A stretch of 64,000 nt of DNA from assembly GCA_037176845.1 (NCBI GenBank), contig JAYKXP010000066.1, positions 1 to 64,000 of the forward strand. The letters run 5' to 3'. The notes under the pieces were generated by a model. That model was not told where the DNA came from and made no database searches. It was given only the letters and a program-made list of their open reading frames with translations. The number at the start of each line of letters is the position of its first letter. Position 1 is the first letter of the stretch. The position numbers and the translations under genes are program-made. Below, piece after piece: positions 22,187 to 33,570 of the stretch. This DNA is from Paramarasmius palmivorus. Its lineage: Eukaryota > Basidiomycota > Agaricomycetes > Agaricales > Marasmiaceae.

Positions 22187-22779
22187 TTACAAAAGGCCGT
22201 CTACAAGCCCTTCAACGCCTCCAACGCCTCCAACAACACCAGATAACAGCCCAGTAATAGTACCAGTCGCCCCACCGAGGTTAGCCTGTTGACAATTTCC
22301 CGCGTTGACGTTGATCACGCCGTCTGGAATTTTACAAGTCAGCAATACTTCCGAATGAAAATGATAAACCAAACGTACTCTGGTTGTTCTCGTTCTTGCA
22401 GCAATACACGTCTCCAGAGTTACTGTAAACGAAAAATGAATCTAGAGTTTCCCGGAGTGATAACAGAGACATACCAAGTGTCACGCAACAAGCAGTTTGC
22501 AATGCCGCCGTTGCAGCAGTACGCCTTGCCGCCACTGCTACAAACAGGACCGCTAGGTGGCGGGGGTGGAGGTGTAGGTGTATGAGTGGGAGGTGGTGGT
22601 GGGTTGGTAGTGGTGTGCGTAGGAGGTGGTGGAGGCGGTGGAGGCGGGGTGGTATGCGTAGGTAGTGGAGGTGGTGGGTTGGTAGTGGTAGGTGGACAAC
22701 CGCACTGGGGAACAGGGCCTGCTACGACGATAACAGTGGGGATGAGAGCGACAAGGAGAGAGAGGGCTTTGAGTTGCAT
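22187..22779 (-). CDS. SSP4: secreted proline-rich hydrophobin-like protein (161 aa)
   Basis: Exons 22475-22779, 22379-22422 and 22187-22323, each exactly 7,200 nt from the matching SSP2 exon. The product is nearly identical to SSP2: same signal peptide, CGC motif, linker and eight-cysteine module, with a few changes in the Pro-rich linker. Promoter similarity to SSP2 ends about 85 nt upstream of the start, so the two may be regulated differently beyond the core promoter. Confidence 0.82.
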
Positions 22780-22853
22780 GATGTCTGATGTACGAATGGG
22801 CTTGAGGACTGAACCGAGTCGTTGACTGGAGATTGTTGGTCTTGAATGGCTGG

Positions 22854-22861
22854 TTTTTATA
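22854..22861 (-). promoter_or_regulatory. TATA box of SSP4
   Basis: TATAAAAA on the minus strand, about 75 nt upstream of the SSP4 start. Similarity to the other SSP promoters breaks down just upstream of it. Confidence 0.7.
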
Positions 22862-23725
22862 CCCAAAGTCGCGCGCTAGGATCTTGTGCATGGTTTGAGG
22901 AAAGACCGGTTAGAAATCGAGGGCAGGTGAAACCTTTCACGTCGATTGTTGATTTCGATTAGAGACTAGTCAACCGGCGACTTGCAGGTGCACACACGAA
23001 AAGCGAACTCGATGAGGGGCTGAAACCTTCCATAAACAGAGTCTGAAAGTAAAGAAGTTCGTCAGGGTCATGAATGTAAACCATTCCTTTCAATGACGCA
23101 CCGCAGCACACAGAATGAAGAATGAGAAATGTTTTGGTGATCTTCTCCGTTGTTGAATATGTAGGATGTGGGCAGTGCACATTCGATAGTTGAGACTGCA
23201 GCATTCGAATTCCTGTTGAATGAACACCAGACATTCGATGAATAGCCAGAACTGAAGTTGAAGTGGAATGTCTGCTTCTGTACTCTATCAATGAGAACTA
23301 CAAACAACCCACCTGCAACCAGCTCCATTTTTACTCAAAACCTCTAGGAATATCCCTGCATCGACGAAAAAGGCCACCATTTCCCAAGAGTCGTCTTGAA
23401 TATCTCGGCGAGGAAACTCATGTCGATGTCTCGAAAGGCTGAGTTTGAGGCCTACAGCTGCGAATTGGTGTGTTCAATAACCTATGGAGGGGACATGATG
23501 GGAGAGAGCAAGTCGCGTCAACCCTTGACATATTGACCTTGTCAATACATCTCGGATTTTCATATATAGCTGCATGGACCCGCACTGCAACTATCATACA
23601 TACAACTTCTACAGATATTCTGCAAGCCTTTCCATACCGTAACAAAAATATACATACTCGAGTACAATATATCGGAGTATGCTAGGTACAATACAACATG
23701 GGACAAGAATGTGGTCAAGGCATGA
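22862..23725. other. Spacer upstream of SSP4
   Basis: Partly related to the other SSP upstream regions (blocks around 23,030-23,330) but more diverged. No gene seen. Confidence 0.5.
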
Positions 23726-25225
23726 TTAACCTCGTATAGGGCCAATTGCGCAGTGTATTTCCTTCTGAGAGAGTTGTTTAATTCTCTCCGCAATCGAGGA
23801 ATCAGGGATATAGCTATCAATGTAGTCCAACCCAGGTTGAACGAACGGTCGACGTGTGTACTTGAGCTCCACATCCATCAGCCTAGTCACCCGAATCCCG
23901 GTACTCCTAGACTCGACCATGTCCAAAAAAGCGGTGACATAGTCGGACGTCATATGGGTCGAATACTCGTGCACATTAAGTTCTGTGAGCTCTGTGGCGA
24001 AGAGAGTTTGGGATGTGTCTGTGATTGTGAGACTTTGGATGAGATGGAGGATACATTCTGATCCATTGTCAACCTTCGAGTGTATAGCGTCGACTTCGGC
24101 TGCAAAACAATGCAAATTGGGACAGATGTGAAGAATTTTTGTGAAGAATGTTCGATGCACGTTCAGAGACCCTGCTACCAGCACCAATTTCCGCAAAGAT
24201 GCAGAAAAGCATTGAATAATTGCAATGACAGCTGAGGTAGGATCCACAGGGTCCTGCTCTTCGGGCAAGATGTCCAACGTGAACGTTTGCAACCCGGGTA
24301 ACGAAAATCGCGCAAGTGGGCCAATGACTTCGACGAGCCAATCCGCGTCGATGTGTATTGTGAGCTCTCGTAGCGACGAATGTACGATAACATTCGGTGA
24401 TGGATCTGGGCCGGCTAGAAGGAACACTACCTCCAGGTTCTGCAAATCGGGGCAGGACCGGAGGATACGGGCAACTTGAGCAACTTCCAGTTCGCTTCCA
24501 CAAACGGTCGTGAGCTGGTGACAGGGAAGAACCGCTAGCGAGACAATGCCGGCTATGTTGACCGTTGCGAGCTTCGGTGCGATCTTCAGGGCACGCGAAA
24601 ACCATAGAAAGGTCGGAGGTACCAATCCGATTCCGTCTATCAGTGCACTCAAGCAAGTATCCGAGTCTAAAGAGCGTAGATGAGGAAAAGTGAAGGAACG
24701 TTGTATAGGCGCGACTTGAGCAAGCTCGTCCCATTCCCCATGGAATACGAGTTCTTCGCATCTCCGTAGTTCTGGAATGATCATGCGTAGAACATCGTTA
24801 CCAAAGGTGGAACTTGGTGGAAATTGACTACTGTGGGCAACAAGTCTGATCCGCAGTGGGTGCGAGCCCGCATTCTCGAGGTGAACCTTTACGACGTGTC
24901 GAATCTCCCCACGGACACAATTTGCGTCAATACAAATGGATGCCCACAGATTAGGCCGTGAACGGATCGTCCTTCGCCAACGAGAGCACACTTGGGATAG
25001 CGGGAGGGATAGCGAACAGGGATCCGAGTGGTACACACTTAAGGAATAGTATTTGGTAGATTTGTGGATGAATGTGAAAATCGTGTCAAGAATCTCCGTG
25101 GGTATCCTCTCTATCGGTGAAAGCAGGGAAGGTGAGTGAGTGACCTGTCCAGTCAGAGCGAGGACTGAGGATGCAGGTTCGTCCACAGAAGTGTCATGTT
25201 CATTGCATGGGGCTAATTGAGACAT
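23726..25225 (-). CDS. F-box protein E (499 aa)
   Basis: Intact single-exon member of the array: LLSPIERIPTEILDTIFTFI, LPLSQVCSRWRRTIRSRP, LWASICID, then the LRR-like body (NAGSHPLRIRL, MIIPELRRCEEL, SLTITDTSQTLFATEL, AFLDMVESRSTGIR) and the end motif QLSQKEIHCAIG. It is the most diverged of the five and no SSP gene lies beyond it, so it marks the right end of the array and may be closest to the founder arrangement. SCF adaptor role inferred. Confidence 0.85.
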   Translation of the reverse strand: MSQLAPCNEHDTSVDEPASSVLALTGQVTHSPSLLSPIERIPTEILDTIFTFIHKSTKYYSLSVYHSDPCSLSLPLSQVCSRWRRTIRSRPNLWASICIDANCVRGEIRHVVKVHLENAGSHPLRIRLVAHSSQFPPSSTFGNDVLRMIIPELRRCEELVFHGEWDELAQVAPIQRSFTFPHLRSLDSDTCLSALIDGIGLVPPTFLWFSRALKIAPKLATVNIAGIVSLAVLPCHQLTTVCGSELEVAQVARILRSCPDLQNLEVVFLLAGPDPSPNVIVHSSLRELTIHIDADWLVEVIGPLARFSLPGLQTFTLDILPEEQDPVDPTSAVIAIIQCFSASLRKLVLVAGSLNVHRTFFTKILHICPNLHCFAAEVDAIHSKVDNGSECILHLIQSLTITDTSQTLFATELTELNVHEYSTHMTSDYVTAFLDMVESRSTGIRVTRLMDVELKYTRRPFVQPGLDYIDSYIPDSSIAERIKQLSQKEIHCAIGPIRG

Positions 25226-25846
25226 GTTCGCTCTTCTGTTGCTAGAAATTGAGGCCTGTCAACTAGAAATCCGCGAGCTTGCTCAGGGTAAAGAACGTAC
25301 ATACCGGCAGATGCACGGGTCGATTAATGCAAAATGGGTCTTCTGCTCTGATGCCCAGCTAGAGTACGGGAAAACCCAGTATTGAAGGGTAGAGTACGCT
25401 TAGACTAGTGATCTACCAGCACTGGTTTCTGAGCCTATGACCCCGGGAACCGTAATTCGTAAGTTTTAAGCTGTCGACAGGACTGTTGGCGGGATTATCA
25501 AGTACAGAGGTCAGATCTGAATATATAGAGTCAATACCGTGGACAAATGGCACACTTATAGCTGAAATTTTACCTGTATAAGTAGTGTTATAGCAGGAGT
25601 GTCTGTAGGCAGTGACGGTACGAGTTCAAGTTGAAGACAACGCGCGTGCACGTGTTCAAACAGTTTCCCACCAAGCCACTGAGTGGACTCTCTGAGGTAC
25701 CGCTTGTAGAAAAACTACTCTTCTGATACTGTAGGGACAGACTTTCAAATAAAGAACGGAACTCGTAAGGACTCAATAAAAGCGCGCAAAAGAGTGGTAA
25801 GGAAGTGACCATCAAAGAGGAAAGAAAGTAATGTACGATTGACTTC
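25226..25846. other. Intergenic, right edge of the F-box/SSP array
   Basis: The first ~120 nt resemble the F-box leader of the other units. The rest has no recognisable gene; an SSP gene is absent at the position expected from the array pattern. Confidence 0.5.
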
Positions 25847-27720
25847 CTACTCGAACTTGAAGCCACCGGCCAATCCCATTACATTTTCAGGATCAACGCG
25901 TTCTTTAATCTCCTTTAGCCTCTCCAGGTTATCGCCATACAACAACTCCAGAGGTGTATCAGCCGGAGCATAATTATTGTAGATGATATCATCCGCAAAA
26001 CTCTGCCCTTCTGCGATAGCACGAGCTTGAATCGCTTGTTTTGCTTCGCTAATGGCGTTGAAGAAGAAATCGTCATCCGCAGAATCGAGCCAGTATCCCT
26101 CTACTCCCGTCGGACATACAAACCTGCCTGGAGGATTTGGGTACGCAGAATCCGTGCTATGAGCATTCGGCTGTGCGAATGGCTCAGATATCACGCCGAG
26201 CATTTCAAAGACACGATTGTTGGTCGCAGCGTCAGAGATGACATTCTCAAGCTGTGCTTTCATCTCGTCAAGGATGCCGACAGTGTAGCGTGAAACGGGG
26301 ATGACGTCGCGGAAATCGCTTTTGGATTTCATCTCAGTGAAAGTGAATTAAAGGGGTACATCAGGAACATACCGTGGCGGGTTCAAGGATCCAATGCCAC
26401 CGCTGAGAGTGTCTACGGCTTCTGTTAGGCCCATAGTGCGAGATAGAGTCACAACAGCGCCAGGTACGTTGAGGAACTCGTCAAAGACGCCACTGGGTGG
26501 TGTTGGCCCATCATAAAATAGGTTTACCAATAGAGTGGTCTAGAGCACTATCAGTAAGGCGCGTCATATTACAATATTGAAGAGTACCTGATTGAAGCTC
26601 GTAGCAGTGTAGAGAGTAAGAGCGACCGCTTTCAAGTCTGTGTTGTTAAAACTGAAGTTCTCGGTAGCTCTGTGAACGGCATCGCTGGCGTTGAGCGGAT
26701 AAACAACTGTACCACCCTAGAAAGACATTGTTAGTGCATGCAATGTATAGGCAACAGGATGCTCACCCAAACATCCGTCTGTGGGAATACATTCAATGTA
26801 AACGACGTTACGATCCCGAAGTTGTTGAAACCGCCCTAGAGAGCGTTGAGTCAGCATCCAGCATCGAGACAATCACAAGCACGCACTTTAAGAGCGAAGA
26901 ATAGATCGGGGCTACTTTGTTCCTTCACTTCTATGAACGTCCCATTGGGCAAGACAAGGTCGTAAGCGACCACAGTGTCAATGGCAAGACCATACTGGTC
27001 AGTGAAATAACTATAACCCCCGCCTAACACGAAACCAGCAACACCTTTCAAAAGCCTGGTAAACGACATTTCTCTTTCAGTAAAAACATTAATTCGTACC
27101 GACATTAGGAACTCTCCCTCCAACCGCCTTCACACCGTGGGGTTCCAAAGCCGCAAAAACCTCACCCCAAGTCAGACCGGCACCAATCTTCGCCGTCGAT
27201 TGATTTTCGTTGTATTCCACGCTGTTGAATCTCGACATTGAGATCTGGACGCCCGGAGTTGAGCTGAACCCGGCATTAGATGTATGTCCTCCGCCCTTGA
27301 CCTACGTTGTTATCAGCAGGACGTTCTAGCGTAGGAATGAAAGACTTACACCAAAAGGAGACTGGGTATCGCTAGAAGCCACAGCGCGGAGCTGCAAACA
27401 TGTCAGCTGCGGTCGTCGGCACACCAAAAAAGAACACGTACGATGACAGCAACATCATCGGGCGATTCTGGTTGCACTGAGCAAGTCGAGTTTTGAGAAG
27501 CGATCTGCGTCCAATGCTTGTTATCACTCGTGTATTCCTCCGAGCCTGAAAGGATGTAAACCATGAGGTTTAGATGCGCGGACAAAGACAACACACCTGG
27601 GAAGAAGACACGGCCGGGGAGTGCGCTTTGTAGAGCATTGCATGCCGCTGTAGATGTGCCATAGACAAATTTTGCACCGAGCAGCGAAAGGGATGTGATG
27701 GTTAGAAGTTGGTGTTTCAT
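25847..27720 (-). CDS. Secreted FAD-linked oxidase, berberine-bridge-enzyme-like (488 aa)
   Basis: Nine exons, all GT-AG and in phase: 27597-27720, 27442-27545, 27350-27391, 27100-27301, 26887-27044, 26767-26835, 26588-26716, 26373-26539 and 25847-26318. The signal peptide is MKHQLLTITSLSLLGAKFVY. The PCMH-type FAD domain shows VKGGGHTSNAGF, whose His is the usual covalent FAD attachment, and GFVLGGGYSYFTDQYGL. The C-terminal BBE motif is IIYNNYAPAD...LYGDNLERLKEIKERVDP. At the usual second (Cys) attachment the sequence reads GGRVPNVG, with Val instead of Cys, so single covalent attachment is expected. Family members oxidise carbohydrates, alcohols or secondary-metabolite precursors; the substrate cannot be told from sequence. 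It may have its own regulation since neighbours are unrelated. Confidence 0.88.
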
Positions 27721-28260
27721 GGTAAGGGGCTGGTTTGCATCGTTGGATGACCGCAGGTTTTTATACTGGGGCAATAGTGATGACCTGACCATTATGTCAA
27801 TAGATTGTTGCCCAGAAATAAGCCGACTCTCAACGGGCCTGGCTGCCCGATTATTAGAATCAGTGTCTCGAAAATAGGCGCAGGGAGCATACCCACACGA
27901 GTGACGGATAACATCCGCCAATAATTGGAATCGCCTGATACTTGATATGTCTCCAATGTCCATCACTGCGCCGCCTGTGTACACTTGACTAGTGAGCAGC
28001 CACTATTACTGAACACGGATGAATGTATGAACGCAGTATGTGCGCAGTCTTGACAAAATATCGTACGCCGCGTGAGAAACGTAGTAGTTCAGGTATTCGG
28101 GTCCCGGGAGCTGGCCGTTTAGCGATGATATTGAGGATCGGAGCTTCAATTCTGATCTAAACGTTCATCTCTTCCCAACCCTCCCAGTAGATACCGGCGT
28201 TGGTAAACCAGGGTCTTAAATTGGGCCAAATCTTCTTCCTGGGCATGATTAGTCTTCAAG
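27721..28260. other. Intergenic
   Basis: Divergent short frames only. Presumably the promoter of the FAD oxidase and the 3' region of the NACHT gene. Confidence 0.5.
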
Positions 28261-30583
28261 TCAATCACCAAGTGATATGCCCTTCACCTTCACCAAAGTT
28301 CGACTAACACTCTCAAAAGTGTCCTCTAAGAGATCGTTTTCGAGTATCCGCTGCCCGTCCTCATCAAAAGACTCGTACCCATCAAATACCACTCTATTCA
28401 GCATGCTACCGTTGGCTTTCGTGACGCGAACCGCGAACCAATCCGGTGGAAGGATTTCCGCGGGGTTCGATGTTAGAGGAAGTAACACTGGACGATAATC
28501 CCAGCATCGGACATGCTCAGACCATAAGTGCTCGTATTCCTTGTCGATAATGAGATCAACCAAGCTGATTTTCGCATCATGCTCAGACCGGCTGCGGTCC
28601 CTGGAACTGGCCAACATAGACTCCATATCAAAGGCATCTCTGATGGCGCAGCGTCGCAAGCTGTCTTTCTTCAAACAGATGAAACATCCCTGGAGAAACA
28701 GATCCATCTTCTCGATAAAAGACTGAGGAGCCCCATCTTCGAGTGACTATTTTCCAGACTGATCAGCTAATTCTGCATTGTTTCCATCATGTAGACGTTC
28801 ACTAACCTTGGCCCATTCAAGACACTCTTTCCAGTCGCAAAGCGTGTTCAGAATGTTCATCTCGATCATTAGGGTAGTAGCCGAATAAGGATCGAACGCA
28901 TTCAATTCAGCTACCATGTTGGCACTCGGAGAGGCGACCCCGCGACAGCAGCCAGCCCAGTGTCTAATTGAGAGGTCCGGTAGAGTATCAGAGCCAATAT
29001 CATCGATTTTGTCCAACCAGCGAACAAGCATAGTACTGAACGATTGGTTCGATGTGTGATGCGGGGGGTACAGTACCGTGAAGGAGGAAAGTATACGGAG
29101 AAAGAGCACGGTAGCGTGGTCGTAATACTCTTTTTGAGCGTATTCGGGACTGTAGAACTCTCTCGAACGGGTTTTGTCCAGAAGGAACTCGGTAAAGGAA
29201 GCGTGTAGAATGCGTAGGTCGGTATCTCCATCCTCGGGTATGAATAATACTGAGTGTAGCCTAGATAGAAGCGTCTCGACTTCCCCATTCTTGAGCCTGA
29301 ATGTGTTGGCGATCACCGATGGTGAATGCCAGCGAATCTGCAAGAAGGGTTCTGCGAAAGTCACGTGGCTGTCAACCAGTAGTCTCAGAATTGGTTGAAC
29401 CCTTTGCCAATGGCGGCATGTCGACAGAACTTGTCGATAAAGCGCGTCCAAGGCCGGGTATGGAGACTCCGTGATATCGCTTGGTTCGATGTCGAGAATC
29501 GTAGCCAAACGATCCTGTGGCCGTTCGTCCATGGTATCGATGTACTTCATGACGGTAACAGCGAAGATAAACTGTCCGCTAGCCCTCCAAACAAGATCCC
29601 TAATATCATCTTCGCTGGGCCATGGTTGTCCTTCTTCTCGTAGCGCAACGCGATACTTCTTTCGAAGCTCGGAGAATTTGTCGAGGAAATACCTCTCGAT
29701 ATCGAGGTCCGATTCCGAGAAATGGTTCTGGAACCGGATTGTTGTGTCCGATATCGGTAATCGCTCGAGGTATGGCATGAAATTTGCGTTGTCGATGGCA
29801 GTACGGATCTGTGGCTCCGGCCGACTACAGAGAAGGAATTTGAAGGGAGCCGGTGTGGGGGATGAAATCGCAATATCGATGATCTCCACAAGCCTTGCTT
29901 GAGACGGAAGATCCACACACTCATCCAGTCCGTCGATTACGATGAGATCCGGAAGATTCAAATGTGGCTGGGCTGCTTTTGCCTTGGCAAATGGTTCCAA
30001 GACTAACCTCCGAAATTGATTTTCCGAAGTGGTCTGGAAGATGTTGGGATTCGATTGAATGGCGTCGAGGATGAAGGGGCCGACGGCATCTTTGAGAAGG
30101 TCCGAGGTGCAGCATTGAAAAGCAATAGTGGCGACCAGTGGTTCAAGTTTGTCCCGAGTCGAGTCGTTCCTCGAAAAAAAGAAGACGGCGACGAGCCGAC
30201 CATCGTATATCTCCGACAATGTCTGGGCGATCGCTGTCTTTCCTACGCCAGCCGAGCCATGAACCCAAAACACTCTGGTCTCAGTATCTTTGCTCCCAAT
30301 CCAGCTACCTAGAATGTCCAGGACTCTCACTCGAGTATTGAGATGACAGTTCGGCGGTGGATAGCGTTTTTCTGCGTCACGGGTTGCATTGACAGCAGCG
30401 CGTGCTGCAAGTAAGTGAAGGACATTATCTGCAGCAGCACAGCAGTCAGCGAAGGGGTTTAGGAAACAGAAAATCGGTATACTCACCGAGGCCTTTGGTC
30501 TGATTTGCGATAATCTGATTGCCATGCACCACGTTGTGAGCTCCTCCATGAACGGTGAAGTGACTCGGGTTGTTGAAAGCCAT
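28261..30583 (-). CDS. NACHT-domain NTPase, NLR-like (734 aa)
   Basis: Three exons by hand: 30487-30583, 28807-30428 and 28261-28746, GT-AG and in phase, 735 codons. The N-terminus carries SHFTVHGGAHNVVHGNQ. A stretch typical of fungal NLRs follows (RYPPPNCHLNTRVRVLDIL), then Walker A GSAGVGKTA, Walker B LIVIDGLDEC and the sensor-like FKFLLCSRPEPQI. The C-terminal part is helical, with no WD40, ankyrin or TPR repeats that I can see, so this is a repeat-less member. Fungal NACHT proteins act in self/non-self recognition and regulated cell death. The last exon (162 codons) is reached through a GTTAGT donor and an AAATAG acceptor. Start Met 30,583 is chosen because the conserved N-terminal motif follows at once. 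Confidence 0.87.
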
Positions 30584-31595
30584 GAGCACCGAGTCGACTC
30601 TTCTCAAGTAACAACGGGAAGAAACGTGAAAGGAGTGAAAGTGGGACGTGTCTTCTGACTGAATTGGGCCCCCAGTGCTGGCATCACAGTGTCGACAATA
30701 TTGGCGTCTAAGATATGTCTTCTTTAGAACAACAGAGGCGCGCGATTCCATACAAATACGTTCATTCCAACGGGTAGTTTGGACTATTATAGAATGCATA
30801 AGCTATCGGCTCGACAGACAAAAAAGATCGATACTCACCGAAATAATACTTCGCCAGTCTCATAAATGGTTTCCCATCTTTCCAACCCGAACCCATTTCT
30901 GTCCAGCTAAGGCTCGCGACCACCATCCAAGCTTCGAGAGCAGTAGTTCTGGGTGTGAAATTACAGAAGGAAATCATTCGTTGAATAATACCGTATCATA
31001 GGAAGGATGATAGGTGGGAAGGAGTCTAGTATCGTCATGAGTGCCGTTGAGAGGGAAGAGGAACGTAGGAAATTACGTAAAACGCGTCTCGGGCGACTCG
31101 ACTCGGAGCGCTCCTGATGAAAATCCTCTTGCTCTTTCGGTCAAGAAACATATATATCTTCGCTTCTGCTTCTCAAGTCATTCAGCTTGAGCTAAGTTGA
31201 AAGACCTTCATAAGGCTCCAAAGTTGGTACGTCTGACCTTCATTTCTTTTCCCACTTGGACGAAAGGTTTTGCGTTAATTCTAGGCCGATTTCATGACAG
31301 TTCGACGAGCTCTAAGCGTAAAGTTCTGATCTAAATTCACAGATATGGAGTTGGAGTACTCTGACGACTCGAAACAAAGGGGCTGCGAGTCGTGAGATGC
31401 ATCAAATGAGATCCCGGTTGCCTTCAACGACGTGAGTTTGCATCCTATTGAATCAAGGGACGCGCAGCGCAGCGCTAGCACGAAATACTTTGCACCAATG
31501 ATAACCAATCTACAGCAAATCTACAGGCTTATTGGGCGTGAATATAAATAAATACTACTCGACGACCCAACCATCTTCCCAGTGCCCCGGACATC
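30584..31595. other. Intergenic between divergent NACHT and carrier genes
   Basis: A shared promoter region. Around 31,340-31,440 there is a block (gatgcatcaaatgagatccc and neighbours) that recurs upstream of the second carrier gene at about 36,530-36,610. Confidence 0.55.
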
Positions 31596-32879
31596 ATGAC
31601 ATCGACCTTTCCACAAATCTTGTATCTTACTCTCCTCCCTGCGATCGCTCTTATTGCAAGTCCGTTTGCTGGCATTCTGACTCGCTACAGGGCAGTCTAC
31701 TCTCCGATCTATCAAACCCAGTCCCGTACCGAAGTCACACTTACTGGTGAGCTGGACCCGATCATAGGCGTTTCCCCATTGTTTCATGCCAGATTCACTT
31801 TTTAGGTCGCTCTCAGAAGTATAGATATTACTCCTTGATGCGAAGAGTGTATCAAATCGAAGTGAGATCCAAGCTACACACTTTCATGGCTTTTCCACAT
31901 CTCTTGATAGGGTCTGCTGGGGATTATATCAAAAGGGCTCGGTGAGGCATCATGTCCCCTTCCACACTAATTACCGTGTATTTAAACACAAATCCAGTTC
32001 CCCGCGCGCTTGAGTGGCTACTCGCATTCGTCGTCGTGGTTATATGTGCCTTTATACCGACAGATCGAGCCAGGGCAATCACAATCACGAAGCCCCAGGT
32101 CCTATTTTACATGGCATCACCAAGTTTCCCTGCACAATACCTTCCCCTCCTGCTCGTTTCCCCAATCTTTGTTGGCTTGCCATTTCACGTTCTCATAGTA
32201 CGGTAAGTGACCTCCGCTGCCTTTATGAGATGTCTACTTATCGAACACGATCATCCATTCAGAGCGACCACTACCAAATACATTCTATCCTATCGTAAAC
32301 CCATCCTCTCACTGAAATTCCTACTCTCTCCCGCTGAACGTCGACATCCATGGAGATTGTACACCATTCCTGGTCTTTTCCTAGGCTTCGTTTTACAAAC
32401 CATGATTCCAGTTGGTTTGACGAATCTCTCCGGGAGGCTGATGTATCCCCATCTCAACATGAAGACCAATGCGATGGACATACTTCTTGCACAGCTAGCC
32501 GTTACCATTGGAGCTAAACTCTTGTGTGTTCCACTGTACGTGGCTAACACGAGGCTTGCGATGGCGGGGCAGTGTCCTACGCGATACGTTGGCGAGGAGC
32601 AGGAGCAGGCATTGCGAAGACGTTGGGATGTTCAGGAGGCGGAAGAGTCCGGGGTACCGATGTATTGCAGGGAAGAAGAGGATCCGATCGTGTATGTTCG
32701 ACCTCTAATCTTGCTGGAGCTCCGTCTGACCTTTCTATAGGTATCGAGGGGATCGAAATATTGCTGAACCATATGTAGGGCTGGTTCATTGCCTTGGTAC
32801 GATTGTACGAGAGGAGGGGTTGAGCACTTTGTTCCGTGGTTGGTTGTTGTCGCTGGCACGGATGTTCATTTATGCCTAA
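31596..32879 (+). CDS. Mitochondrial-carrier-like membrane protein 1 (336 aa)
   Basis: Six exons, all GT-AG and in phase: 31596-31746, 31806-31861, 31911-31941, 31998-32202, 32263-32691 and 32741-32879. The N-terminal half has PFAGILTRYRAVYSP and a short EG(L)-type element, as in a mitochondrial carrier repeat. Hydrophobic segments follow (LLAFVVVVICAFI, YLPLLLVSPIFVGLPFHVLI, IPGLFLGFVLQTMIPVGL). The last exon reads YVGLVHCLGTIVREEGLSTL then FRGWLLSLARMFIYA, a clear carrier repeat ending. The signature repeats are degenerate compared with metabolite carriers, so substrate and even transport activity are uncertain. Divergently placed from the NACHT gene; a paralogue lies at 36.7 kb. Confidence 0.78.
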
Positions 32880-33074
32880 ATCTGTATCCTGTCATTATGT
32901 ATAAAACGATGTTATGCAGTGTCTTGGGCTATGGCAGACAACGATGAAAGGTATGAGCTCGCAAAATTTCGAGGTCCAGGCGCGAGTAGTGTTCAAGTTA
33001 GCTCATTCACAGTGCACATTTGGGATCATACAAACAGTGCAGAAGATGACTTTAGTGGGCAATTCAATATAAAT

Positions 33075-33172
33075 AAGCTTGAACAAAGGGCCTGCTGGAG
33101 GTTGGTGAACATGCGCGCGCGGAACCGAGTTATGTTTTGGTAGATCTCACTTTTCATTCATCATCTTGTTCA
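33075..33172. repeat. Dispersed ~100-bp repeat, copy 1
   Basis: Nearly identical to 36,364-36,467, same orientation. Copy 2 has an 8-base insertion or expansion in the alternating GC tract (tgcgcgcgcgg). Non-coding. Confidence 0.9.
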
Positions 33173-33570
33173 ACTACAGTTCTCGTTTCTGTCTCGTTTA
33201 CATCTCGTCCTTTGGCTGACGTGCTACTTCTCTAGGTATCATCCACGCGCGCACGGTTCAGGGAACGTGACTATATATTCATCGCCGCAGATTCAGGTAA
33301 TCGCTATGTTACATAGAGCGCGTACTCGAGTACTTCCGTGTGTTGTAGCACTACATAAAACCACAAGCATAGGAACAAAGACATAGAATAGCACATCCTT
33401 AGACATGAAAAGTACGCACTGCGTACTGTTCAAGGAATCACATAGAACAAGAGTACCTGCAGATGATCAGCGCGATGCCCTTAACGCTTGCCGGTTCACT
33501 TACCATCAACAATCACATCTTGTTTCTCGTGCTTTTCGTCTGTATCTTTGGCCGCGTCTTCGGCATCTTC

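Larger units (their letters stand above)
19040..22880. repeat. Duplicated segment, copy 2 (F-box D + SSP4)
   Basis: Second copy of 11,870-15,680. Outside about 19,690-20,890 it differs by few substitutions; inside that interval it differs mainly by short indels. Similarity stops near 22,862, where the SSP4 upstream sequence diverges from SSP2. Confidence 0.85.
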
